From contig CAJQTF010000010.1 in assembly GCA_905618945.1 (NCBI GenBank), positions 32,276-96,275 of the forward strand: a stretch of DNA of 64,000 nt, written 5' to 3'. This document shows, piece after piece, positions 53,115 to 61,326 of the stretch. Both the position numbers and the translations under genes were made by a program. Under the pieces are notes generated by a model, which ran no database searches, was not told where the DNA came from, and saw only the letters and a list, made by a program, of their open reading frames with translations. Each line of letters begins with the position of its first letter. Position 1 is the first letter of the stretch. This DNA is from an uncultured Methylophilaceae bacterium (GTDB taxonomy: Bacteria; Pseudomonadota; Gammaproteobacteria; Burkholderiales; Methylophilaceae).

Positions 53115-54489
53115 AATCTGCTAACCTCGATCTTTCTCCACGAAGTAGAGTGATATGTCCGTTATGATCCCATCCTTTAAATCGATCAACAACATAAGTT
53201 AATCCTGAACTTCCTTCAGTCAAATAGGGGGTATCAATTTGGCCAATATTTCCTAAACATACAACCTTAGTTCCTGGCCCTGCTCGAGTAATTAATGTTT
53301 TCATTTGTTTTGGCGTTAAATTCTGAGCCTCATCAATGATGAGATACTTTTTAAGAAAAGTACGGCCACGCATAAAGTTTAAAGATTTTACTTTTAATCT
53401 TGACCTAATTAAGTCTTGAGTTGCTGACCTCCCCCAATCACCAACGTTAGCATCTGATTTATTAAGCACATCTAGGTTGTCTTCTAATGCACCCATCCAC
53501 GGGGTCATTTTTTCTTCTTCCGTACCTGGAAGAAATCCAATATCTTCTCCTACGGAGACAGTAACACGGGTAACAATGATTTCGGTGTAAATTTTCTTAT
53601 CTAACGTTTGGTCTAATCCAGCAGCAAGAGCTAATAAAGTTTTACCAGTTCCTGCTTGACCAAGAAGGGAAACAAAATCAATATCAGGGTCCATTAATAA
53701 ATTTAGGGCAAAGTTTTGTTCTTTGTTTCTAGCGTTAATACCCCAAATATTAGATTTGGCATGGGAAAAATCATGAATAACTTCCAATGTCGCTGTGTTT
53801 CCTTCAATAAATTTAATAATTGCATGAAAAGGTTTTTCAAAATCGAAATGAATAAATTGGTTAATTAAGAAACTTTTGCACAGTGGTCCAGTTATACGAT
53901 AGAACATTTTCCCTTCTTTTTGCCAAGACTCCATCCCTTTACTATGTTTTTCCCAGAAGTCCACTGGGAGATCTATTGATCCTTTGTATAGAAGTTCACT
54001 ATCGTCCATTACTTTGTCATTAAAGTAGTCTTCAGTATTTATATCTAATGCCCTTGCTTTAATTCTTATATTAAAGTCTTTAGATACTAAAATTACCTGT
54101 CTATTTTTTTGTTTTTTCTTAAGATCTGCAACGACATTTAAAATTTGATTATCTGCCTTAGTTACAGAAAGCATAGGTAAGTCAAAATTTATTGGATGTG
54201 TTTGTAGGAATAAATTACCCGAGATATGAGGGTTAATTTTAGACTTTAAAGGGCAGCCTGATGAAAGTTTACCAAGATATGGGCCTATAACCTCTTCTAA
54301 GTACCTATGAGTTTGTCTTGCATTTCTAGCTACCTCACTACCACCTTTTTTATTATTATCTAATTCTTCAATTGTAACCATAGGAAGATAAATATCATGT
54401 TCTTCAAACCTAAAAAGACAAGACGGGTCATGCAAAAGGACGTTAGTATCAAGAACAAAAAGTTTTGTGGGGGCCAATTTTTTTTTCAT
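53095..54489 (-). CDS. PIN domain and PhoH-like ATPase
   Basis: A 464-residue protein with an N-terminal PIN nuclease domain (about 8-150: LFVLDTNVLLHDPSCLFRF with the first metal Asp, MVTIEELDNNKKG) and a C-terminal PhoH ATPase (about 245-464) with Walker A (LGQAGTGKTLLALAAG near residue 285), Walker B (YLIIDEAQNLTP near 390) and the LGNIGQID motif. The fusion, known as PhoH2 or YlaK type, is thought to unwind and cut RNA. It is 7 bases from the peroxiredoxin gene and overlaps the LplT-like gene, so the genes are likely co-transcribed. Confidence 0.93.
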   Translation of the reverse strand: MKKKLAPTKLFVLDTNVLLHDPSCLFRFEEHDIYLPMVTIEELDNNKKGGSEVARNARQTHRYLEEVIGPYLGKLSSGCPLKSKINPHISGNLFLQTHPINFDLPMLSVTKADNQILNVVADLKKKQKNRQVILVSKDFNIRIKARALDINTEDYFNDKVMDDSELLYKGSIDLPVDFWEKHSKGMESWQKEGKMFYRITGPLCKSFLINQFIHFDFEKPFHAIIKFIEGNTATLEVIHDFSHAKSNIWGINARNKEQNFALNLLMDPDIDFVSLLGQAGTGKTLLALAAGLDQTLDKKIYTEIIVTRVTVSVGEDIGFLPGTEEEKMTPWMGALEDNLDVLNKSDANVGDWGRSATQDLIRSRLKVKSLNFMRGRTFLKKYLIIDEAQNLTPKQMKTLITRAGPGTKVVCLGNIGQIDTPYLTEGSSGLTYVVDRFKGWDHNGHITLLRGERSRLADYATEIL

Positions 54490-54496
54490 TAAATGT

Positions 54497-54958
54497 CTAC
54501 TTTAGAACTTCGAGAATCTCTTCAATATGGCCATTAACTTTAACGCCTCGCCATTCATTTATTAACTCACCTTCAGGGTTGATTAAAAAAGTACTTCTTT
54601 CTATACCCCTTAACTTTTTACCATACATATTTTTCATTTTTATGACATTAAATAAATTACAAGCAAGTTCTTGTGGGTCACTGAGGAGTTCAAATGGAAA
54701 ATTATATTTAGCCTTAAAGTTTTCATGAGATTTTATAGTATCTCTAGACACCCCAAAAATCTTTACATTCATTTTTTTAAACTTGCTAATATTTTCGGTG
54801 AAATCAATACCTTCATTTGTACAGCCTGGCGTTGAGTCTTTTGGGTAAAAATAGATAACAATGTATTTACCAAGAAAGCTTGATAAGTTAAAAGATAAAT
54901 TATTAGTCCCTTCAAGCTCAAAATTAGGTACTTTGTCATTTAAATTAATATTTTCCAT
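54497..54958 (-). CDS. bcp: Thioredoxin-dependent peroxiredoxin Bcp/PrxQ, one-Cys form
   Basis: A 153-residue peroxiredoxin of the Bcp/PrxQ group. The peroxidatic Cys is in YPKDSTPGCTNEGIDF (about residue 45). The usual resolving Cys five residues later (TPGCTTEAC in E. coli) is absent here and replaced within GID, so this is a one-Cys or unusual type. A second Cys in ACNLF (near residue 102) could act instead. It removes peroxide or alkyl hydroperoxide using thioredoxin or similar partners. Confidence 0.9.
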   Translation of the reverse strand: MENINLNDKVPNFELEGTNNLSFNLSSFLGKYIVIYFYPKDSTPGCTNEGIDFTENISKFKKMNVKIFGVSRDTIKSHENFKAKYNFPFELLSDPQELACNLFNVIKMKNMYGKKLRGIERSTFLINPEGELINEWRGVKVNGHIEEILEVLK

Positions 54959-54976
54959 ATTAGTATTGACCTTCTA

Positions 54977-55603
54977 TTACTGTTGAAGTTTAAAAGAAAT
55001 TGGAACAATCACATTAAAAACTTTAGATTCGAGCTCTTTTGGTGGCTTGGGAAAGGGAGAGGCTTTTTTTACCATATTCATTCCTTCAGTATCTAAAATT
55101 TTAAATTCACTTCCTTGTTTGATTTTAGCCTTAATTAGGTTACCTTGCCCATCAATTTTTAGATCAATAATAATTTCACCTTGCCAACCCCTCATTTGAG
55201 CAATTCGAGGATATCTTTTTTGTCTAGCTATGGATTTAGTTAATTTAGCACTATAGCTTTCAATTGTCTTTTTAATGGCGGAGGGGCTTATATTGTTATT
55301 TTGTTTTGGCAAAGCAATTGGTTCTGGCTTAATAATTCTGGCTTTTGGCTCTGACTTAACAATTTCTTTAATTGGTCTTGGCTCTTTAGGTTTTATATTT
55401 TTTGGTTCTGGCGTTGAAAGAACTTCTTTTATCCTTGCTGGCTGATTTATTAAAATATCTATATCTAATTCTATTGGTAATTTTGCAGTTTTCAGATTTA
55501 GCGATGGAATATAGAGTAAAAATGCAGAATGTAACAATACAGATAAAAGAATTGTTTCAATTAAAGATAGGCCACGTTTATTTTTAAAAGACAGGGTTGG
55601 CAA
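54977..55603 (-). CDS. TonB-like energy transducer
   Basis: A 208-residue protein with an N-terminal membrane helix (about 13-31, SLIETILLSVLLHSAFLLYI), a Pro/Lys/Glu-rich spacer (about 60-100), and a C-terminal TonB-type domain (about 120-208) with PRIAQMRGWQGEIIIDLKIDGQGNLIKAKIKQGS and ASPFPKPPKELE. Start TTG 55603; the ribosome site is weak, so the start is uncertain. No exbB, exbD or TonB-dependent receptor is near; it may work with the TolQR or an ExbBD pair elsewhere. Confidence 0.82.
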   Translation of the reverse strand: MPTLSFKNKRGLSLIETILLSVLLHSAFLLYIPSLNLKTAKLPIELDIDILINQPARIKEVLSTPEPKNIKPKEPRPIKEIVKSEPKARIIKPEPIALPKQNNNISPSAIKKTIESYSAKLTKSIARQKRYPRIAQMRGWQGEIIIDLKIDGQGNLIKAKIKQGSEFKILDTEGMNMVKKASPFPKPPKELESKVFNVIVPISFKLQQ

Positions 55604-55675
55604 ATTAATTATTTAGATTTTATAGAAAGACGATAATTATAGCTTATTTATAGAAAATAATTAATGAAATCAACC

Positions 55676-56950
55676 CTATATGAAACTTGCCATTAATTGA
55701 ATATCAACTATCTCACCAGCTTGAATTGTACCCCTATCCATACTCAGAACTATGAAGCAATTTGCTTTACTCATAGAGCTTAGGATGCCAGACCCTTGCT
55801 TACCTGTTGTTTTAACTTTCCACGCTCCATTTGATTGAAATAGTGTGCCCCTTTGAAACTCTGTTCTACCTGGCCTTTTAAAAATTGATTCTACGCACTC
55901 TACTTTTAATAAAGGAATTGATTCATCAATTTTTAATCCCATACGAATTTTGAGTGCACTCTGAACAATTTGATAAAAAGTAACCATCGCTGAAACAGGA
56001 TTTCCGGGTAAACCGAAAAAGTCAGTTTTATTTATTTTTCCATAAGCCATTGGTCTTCCTGGCTTAATCGATAATTTCCAAAATAAGACCTGACCTATTT
56101 CCTTTAAAACTTCTTTCATATAATCAGCCTCTCCTACAGATACACCACCAGTAGTAATAATTGCATCAGCTTTTTTTTCTGCTTTAAGAAGGGTATTTTT
56201 TATAATTATTTTACTGTCAGGAATAACGCCTAGATCTATACATTCAACATTTAATCTATTGAGCATTGAGCGAACAGTGAAATGATTGCTATCGTAAACT
56301 TGCCCTGATTTTATTTTTGCCCCAGCTTTAACAATCTCATCTCCTGTCGAAAAGAAGGCTACTTTTAATTTTTTAAATACTTTCACCTTGGAAAAACCTA
56401 AAGAAGCTATTAAGCCCAGCTCTGCTGGATAAAGTAATGTACCTTTGTTCAAGGCAATATCTTTTTGTTTTATGTCTTCACCACACTTTCTAATATTTGC
56501 CCCAATTTTTGGAATATCAATAAAAGTTATTTCATTATTTGTGTACTTTACTAACTCAATTGGAATAACGGTATCAACTCCTTTTGGAATTTTCCCACCC
56601 GTCATGATTTGAATTGCCTCACCAACTTTCACAGAAAATTTAATAGGTTTTCCAGCTAGCACAGTATCTTTAACTTTTAATTTTTTTGTATTTTTTAATG
56701 AAGATATACTAAATCCAAATCCATCCATTGCTGAATTATCATAATTTGGAACATTAATAGGAGATACTAAATTAATAGCAAGCACCCGATTTAAGGAATT
56801 TATTAGTTTAATATATTCTATTTCTTTAATTGGTTTTATAAAAGAACTGATTAGTTTTTTTGCTGACTCAATTTGCATTGCATTAGGGTCGTATTCGGCA
56901 AGACACCCGGGCTCATTAGATAAGTCTTTTAGTGTAATTTTTTTCGTCAT
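55676..56950 (-). CDS. moeA: Molybdopterin molybdenumtransferase MoeA
   Basis: Inserts molybdate into adenylated molybdopterin. The protein of 424 residues shows VSPINVPNYDNSAMDGFGF near residue 60, VGEAIQIMTGGKIPKGVDTVIP, FFSTGDEIVKAG, VYDSNHFTVRSML, TTGGVSVGEADYMKEVL near residue 260, and GLPGNPVSAMVTF near residue 310. The frame extends back to TTG 56977 inside mobB, but ATG 56950 lies 5 bases after the mobB stop and is the simpler start. It is part of a minus-strand molybdenum cofactor run moaA-mobA-mobB-moeA. Confidence 0.94.
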   Translation of the reverse strand: MTKKITLKDLSNEPGCLAEYDPNAMQIESAKKLISSFIKPIKEIEYIKLINSLNRVLAINLVSPINVPNYDNSAMDGFGFSISSLKNTKKLKVKDTVLAGKPIKFSVKVGEAIQIMTGGKIPKGVDTVIPIELVKYTNNEITFIDIPKIGANIRKCGEDIKQKDIALNKGTLLYPAELGLIASLGFSKVKVFKKLKVAFFSTGDEIVKAGAKIKSGQVYDSNHFTVRSMLNRLNVECIDLGVIPDSKIIIKNTLLKAEKKADAIITTGGVSVGEADYMKEVLKEIGQVLFWKLSIKPGRPMAYGKINKTDFFGLPGNPVSAMVTFYQIVQSALKIRMGLKIDESIPLLKVECVESIFKRPGRTEFQRGTLFQSNGAWKVKTTGKQGSGILSSMSKANCFIVLSMDRGTIQAGEIVDIQLMASFI

Positions 56951-56955
56951 TGGTA

Positions 56956-57519
56956 TTAGGGGCGACCTTCCGGACAATTTTCTAAAAAAGGGTCATCATC
57001 ATAACTATTTCTGTATTGGACTATAAAATCTACTATTGAAGATATGTCATTTAAATCAAAGGATGGAATTTTTATATCCAACAAAATATCCGATACTATG
57101 GCTATGATATTTGAATCTTTTTCACATAATATTTTATTAGAAGTTTCTTTTCTATGCACTTCAATCTTTGGATAATTCATAGTTTTTAACCCTTCGATTA
57201 AAATAATATCAGTATCAGAACTAATTTGAGTAATTGCCTGATCTATATTGAATTTATCTTCCAGACATTCTGTAATAAGAGCAGATCGATGATCATTAAA
57301 AATTAAGGTTTGGGTTGCTCCAGCCTCTCTAATCCGAAAACTATCTTTCCCTGGAGTATCAATATCAAACTTATGATGGGCATGCTTTATTACTGAAACA
57401 ACTAAACCCTTCTTTATTAATTGAGGAATTAGCTTCTCAATTAAAGTTGTTTTTCCGCTTCCACTATTTGCAGCGCAAACCCCTATTATGCAGGGAGATT
57501 TAATTACTTTCTGCTTCAA
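56956..57519 (-). CDS. mobB: Molybdopterin-guanine dinucleotide biosynthesis protein MobB
   Basis: A 187-residue GTP-binding accessory protein of guanine dinucleotide attachment. It has a P-loop (ANSGSGKTTLIEKLIP near residue 16), IKHAHHKFDIDTPGKDSFRIREAGA and DIILIEGLKTMNYPKIEVHR, all typical of MobB. The start is TTG 57519, overlapping mobA by 20 bases, with a weak ribosome site, so coupling to mobA is likely. Confidence 0.92.
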   Translation of the reverse strand: MKQKVIKSPCIIGVCAANSGSGKTTLIEKLIPQLIKKGLVVSVIKHAHHKFDIDTPGKDSFRIREAGATQTLIFNDHRSALITECLEDKFNIDQAITQISSDTDIILIEGLKTMNYPKIEVHRKETSNKILCEKDSNIIAIVSDILLDIKIPSFDLNDISSIVDFIVQYRNSYDDDPFLENCPEGRP

Positions 57520-58075
57520 TTTTTGCTAACTCGCCAAGGTTGTTAATATTCATAAAAGCTTTTGGATCTGAAAAATTAACTACTTTATAATTATTTTCTT
57601 TAACCCACAATTCCATTTTTCTCCCTCCTGCGCTAATAAAATCTTCTAAATTTTTCAAAAGAGAGCGATGACACAGTATAAATACTGGCTCTAAATGACC
57701 AAGAAGACTAGGTAATATTATAGTCGGACCTTTATCTTTAATACAGAAGCTTAATTTTTCCACTAAGTTGATGGGTAAGAAAGGGCAGTCATTAGGGCAA
57801 AATTGCACCCAGTTTTTTTTTGCGTGAGATAATCCTGCTTGGATTCCTGCAAGGGGGCCAGTTTTATTTAAAATAAGGTCATCGAATTGAATATTTTTTG
57901 GAAATATTTTAATAGGCTTGTTTGTGTTGATTGATACATGAGAAACTTGCTCTATTAATCTATCATAAACATGTTTAATTAAGGGTTTAGTATGTAATTT
58001 GATAAGAGATTTATTTGTGCCCATTCTTTTTGATTCCCCACCTGCCAGAATTACCCCTTCAATTTCAGTATTCAA
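57500..58075 (-). CDS. mobA: Molybdenum cofactor guanylyltransferase MobA
   Basis: Adds GMP from GTP to molybdopterin to make the guanine dinucleotide form used by formate dehydrogenase. The 191 residues show VILAGGESKRMGTNKSLIKL (GTP loop), FDDLILNKTGPLAGIQAGL and FCPNDCPFLPINLV (metal Asp). The start is TTG 58075, just after the moaA stop and preceded by AGGTGG in the moaA end. It matches the need of FdsA for two guanine dinucleotide cofactors. Confidence 0.93.
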   Translation of the reverse strand: MNTEIEGVILAGGESKRMGTNKSLIKLHTKPLIKHVYDRLIEQVSHVSINTNKPIKIFPKNIQFDDLILNKTGPLAGIQAGLSHAKKNWVQFCPNDCPFLPINLVEKLSFCIKDKGPTIILPSLLGHLEPVFILCHRSLLKNLEDFISAGGRKMELWVKENNYKVVNFSDPKAFMNINNLGELAKIEAESN

Positions 58076-59059
58076 TTAACCACCTGTATGGGACATAAAT
58101 CTAACAACAGCAGGCTTACTATCAGAAAGATCAAACGTATGAGACTCTGGTTTTAGCTTCATACTATTTATGATTGCCTCTATTATAGGCTTATCATCAT
58201 GAGGATTAGCTTTGATTAATGGGAGTAGCTCAACTTTATATTCATGTCCAAGACATAAAAATAATTCACCCTTACAGCTTATTCTTACCCGATTACAGCT
58301 CTCACAAAAGTTATGGCTATGAGGCGATATCAAACCAATTTTTGTATTTGAGTCTTTAACTTGCCAATAATTAGCTGGTCCTCCAGTAGCAAAATTTGAT
58401 TTTGATAATTTATAATAATTTTTCAGTGAAATTAATATGTCATCATTACTAACAGAAGTGTCAGTTCTATTATATTCAGTATTCCCAAGAGGCATCTCTT
58501 CAATAAATGAAATATCAAAACCAGAATCAATTGCAAAATCAACTAGATTAAAAATTTCATGCCCATTTAAATTTTTCATAAGAACAACATTTAGCTTTAT
58601 TTTTTTAAAACCAATTTTTTTTGCATGCTGAATACCTTCCAGAACTTGATCTAATTTACCAATCCTAGTCATTCGCATAAAAATATCTGGATTTAAGCTG
58701 TCAAGACTGATATTAATTCTTTCAACTCCAGAATTTTTAAGCATCGTAGCCTTATTTTTTAACTGACTGCCATTTGTCGTCAATGTAAGCTCTTTTAAAT
58801 TATTTTCTTCGCTTATTTTTTTAAACAGCCAATCTATATTCTTTCTCACTAGAGGCTCTCCACCTGTGATCCTTACTTTTTCAACACCTAGCCGATTAAA
58901 TATTCTTACTACTCTTGCAATTTCTTCTAGTGATAATAGGTCATTTTTCCCCATAAATGTCATTTTTTCAGACATACAATAAACACATCTAAAGTCACAT
59001 CTATCAGTAACCGAAACTCTTATATAATTTATTTTTCTATTGAACTGATCGACAAGCAT
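58076..59059 (-). CDS. moaA: GTP 3',8-cyclase MoaA
   Basis: First enzyme of molybdenum cofactor synthesis, a radical SAM protein that rearranges GTP. The 327 residues show the cluster motif CDFRCVYC near residue 22 (C-x3-C-x2-C), ITGGEPLVRKN, ERINISLDSL, a second cluster in CESCNRVRISCKGELFLC (about 252-270), and the C-terminal GG essential for action. An AGGA site precedes ATG 59059. It faces fdsG across 163 bases, so both cofactor supply and the enzyme may be regulated together. Confidence 0.96.
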   Translation of the reverse strand: MLVDQFNRKINYIRVSVTDRCDFRCVYCMSEKMTFMGKNDLLSLEEIARVVRIFNRLGVEKVRITGGEPLVRKNIDWLFKKISEENNLKELTLTTNGSQLKNKATMLKNSGVERINISLDSLNPDIFMRMTRIGKLDQVLEGIQHAKKIGFKKIKLNVVLMKNLNGHEIFNLVDFAIDSGFDISFIEEMPLGNTEYNRTDTSVSNDDILISLKNYYKLSKSNFATGGPANYWQVKDSNTKIGLISPHSHNFCESCNRVRISCKGELFLCLGHEYKVELLPLIKANPHDDKPIIEAIINSMKLKPESHTFDLSDSKPAVVRFMSHTGG

Positions 59060-59222
59060 AATGGTCCTATAATTTAATACTTAATTTAAATGGTGCTTAT
59101 AATCTTAGCCTTAAAAGAGTTTTAACAATTTCAATGAGCTCAATTATTAAAGTTAAAGTATAATAACTATAAAGTAAATAGAAGTTAAATAACAAAAAAA
59201 ATATTAGGAGTTTTTTTTTAAA

Positions 59223-59696
59223 ATGGCCTTATCGAGTTTACAATTAGAAAAAATATCGGTTCATATTCAAAAATATCAAGATAAGCCAGGTGCTTTACTC
59301 CCATTGATGCATGCAATACAGGATGATCTTGGTTTCGTCCCAGAAGAATCCTTTAAACCTATTTCCAAGGCTTATAATTTATCGGTTGCAGAAATTCATG
59401 GCTTCGTTACCTTTTACCATCATTTTAGAACACATTTACCAGGGAAAAATATATTACAAATTTGTCGAGCAGAGTCCTGTCAGGCAATGGGTTCAGAAAA
59501 TTTAGAGAATTATTGTCAAGAAAAATTAGGGATTGATTACCATCAAACGACTAAAGATAATTCAATTACATTAGAGCCAGTTTATTGCTTAGGTAATTGT
59601 GCATGCTCACCTGCAGTAATGATAAACGAAGAAGTTGTAGGTAGAGTAAATGAAACAAAAATAGATCAAATCATTAAAGAAGCTAGAGAAAGCTAA
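59223..59696 (+). CDS. fdsG: NAD-dependent formate dehydrogenase gamma subunit FdsG (NuoE-like)
   Basis: A 157-residue thioredoxin-like 2Fe-2S protein. The four cluster Cys are seen: [11 protein letters not shown] near residues 81-86, and [15 protein letters not shown] near residue 122. Other NuoE-like text is [20 protein letters not shown] and [12 protein letters not shown]. It passes electrons in the Fds complex. The next genes fdsB and fdsA are the catalytic partners, which marks it as FdsG rather than complex I NuoE. The AGGAG site is 12 bases before ATG 59223, a bit far. A TATAAT lies at 59159-59164. Confidence 0.93.
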   Translation: MALSSLQLEKISVHIQKYQDKPGALLPLMHAIQDDLGFVPEESFKPISKAYNLSVAEIHGFVTFYHHFRTHLPGKNILQICRAESCQAMGSENLENYCQEKLGIDYHQTTKDNSITLEPVYCLGNCACSPAVMINEEVVGRVNETKIDQIIKEARES

Positions 59697-61249
59697 TGGC
59701 ATATAAAATTTTTATCCCCAGAGATTCAAGTGCAATATCATTAGGTGCTGATAAGGTTTACCAAGAAATATTAAATGAAGCAAAGAACAGAAATATTGAT
59801 ATTAATATCGTTCGTAATGGTTCCCGAGGGTTGTTCTGGCTTGAACCCATGATTGAAGTAGAGACTCCAAAAGGAAGGGTGGCATATGGCCCAGTAACTA
59901 TTTCTGATGTTGCCTCTTTATTTGAAATTGAATTTTTCTTGGGGAATAAACATCCATTATTTTTAGGAATTACAGAAGATATAAAGTGGTTGAAAAATCA
60001 AGAAAGATTGACTTATGCTCGAGTTGGAATAACAGATCCTGTAAGTATTTTAGATTATGAAAAATGGGATGGCTTTAAGGGGCTTAAAAATTCTCTTAAG
60101 TTAAGTCAAGAGAATATTATTAAAGAGATTGCTGATTCTGGATTAAGAGGAAGAGGCGGGGCTGCATTCCCAACCGGCATAAAATGGAAAACAGTTTTAG
60201 ATGCTCCATCAGAAAAAAAATATATTGTTTGTAATGCGGATGAAGGCGACTCTGGAACCTTTTCTGATCGAATGATAATGGAAAATGACCCATTTGTTTT
60301 GATTGAGGGGATGATTATTGCAGGTCTTGCTGTTGGGGCAGATCAAGGATATATATATTTACGCTCTGAATATCCACATGCTCTAAAAATTTTAAATGAG
60401 GCAATAGATATAGCTGTAGATAAAGGATACTTAGGTAAAAATATTCTTGGATCAGATTTTTCATTCACTTTGGAAGTTACTCGTGCTGCAGGAGCTTACA
60501 TTTGTGGAGAGGAAACTTCTTTGCTTGAAAGTCTCGAAGGTAAGAGAGGGATGGTGAGGTATAAGCCTCCATTACCAGCTATTGAAGGATTGTATGGAAA
60601 ACCAACTGTTGTAAATAATGTCATATCTCTTGCAACAGTCCCAATTATTATGGATAAAGGTGCCTCTTTTTATGCTAATTATGGAATGGGCCGATCTAAA
60701 GGCACGCTCCCTATTCAATTAGCGGGTAATTTAAAACAGACTGGCTTAATAGAGAAGGCTTTCGGTATTTCATTAAGGGAGCTGTTATATGATTTTGGTG
60801 GTGGGTCAGCGACTGGAAGACCAATTAAGGCCGTTCAAGTTGGCGGGCCTTTAGGGGCATTCCTACCTGAAGAACAATTCGATACGCCACTTGATTATGA
60901 AAAATTTACCGAAATCAAAGCTGTTGTTGGACATGGCGGTATTGTTGCATTTGACGATACTGTGGATATGTCTAAAATGGCTAGATATTCTTTTGAGTTT
61001 TGTGCAATTGAGTCATGTGGAAAATGTACCCCATGTCGAATTGGGTCAACTCGAGGAATGGAGGTGATTGATAAGATTAAAGAAGGCACAGATCAGGAAA
61101 AAAATGTCTCATTGTTAAGAGATCTAGGAGACACTATGGTAAATGGCTCTTTGTGTGCAATGGGCGGTATGACGCCATTTCCAGTAATAAGCGCATTAAA
61201 TTACTTTCCAGAGGACTTTGGGCTTGAAAAGACAGAGACTTCAGCATAA
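59696..61249 (+). CDS. fdsB: NAD-dependent formate dehydrogenase beta subunit FdsB (NuoF-like)
   Basis: A 517-residue flavin and NAD-binding subunit. Seen are a thioredoxin-like N-terminal domain (about 1-120), the NADH site SGLRGRGGAAFPTGIKW near residue 150, the FMN site CNADEGDSGTFSDR near residue 180, GAYICGEETSLLESLEG, and the 4Fe-4S ligands in ESCGKCTPCRIG near residue 440 plus a later Cys. It hands electrons from the iron-sulfur chain to NAD+. It overlaps the fdsG stop by one base. Confidence 0.95.
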   Translation: MAYKIFIPRDSSAISLGADKVYQEILNEAKNRNIDINIVRNGSRGLFWLEPMIEVETPKGRVAYGPVTISDVASLFEIEFFLGNKHPLFLGITEDIKWLKNQERLTYARVGITDPVSILDYEKWDGFKGLKNSLKLSQENIIKEIADSGLRGRGGAAFPTGIKWKTVLDAPSEKKYIVCNADEGDSGTFSDRMIMENDPFVLIEGMIIAGLAVGADQGYIYLRSEYPHALKILNEAIDIAVDKGYLGKNILGSDFSFTLEVTRAAGAYICGEETSLLESLEGKRGMVRYKPPLPAIEGLYGKPTVVNNVISLATVPIIMDKGASFYANYGMGRSKGTLPIQLAGNLKQTGLIEKAFGISLRELLYDFGGGSATGRPIKAVQVGGPLGAFLPEEQFDTPLDYEKFTEIKAVVGHGGIVAFDDTVDMSKMARYSFEFCAIESCGKCTPCRIGSTRGMEVIDKIKEGTDQEKNVSLLRDLGDTMVNGSLCAMGGMTPFPVISALNYFPEDFGLEKTETSA

Positions 61250-61326
61250 AATTATATGATTAATTAATAAAATTTAAATGATTAGGACAAAATCTTAATT
61301 AAAACTACGCTAAAAGCGATAAAAAT

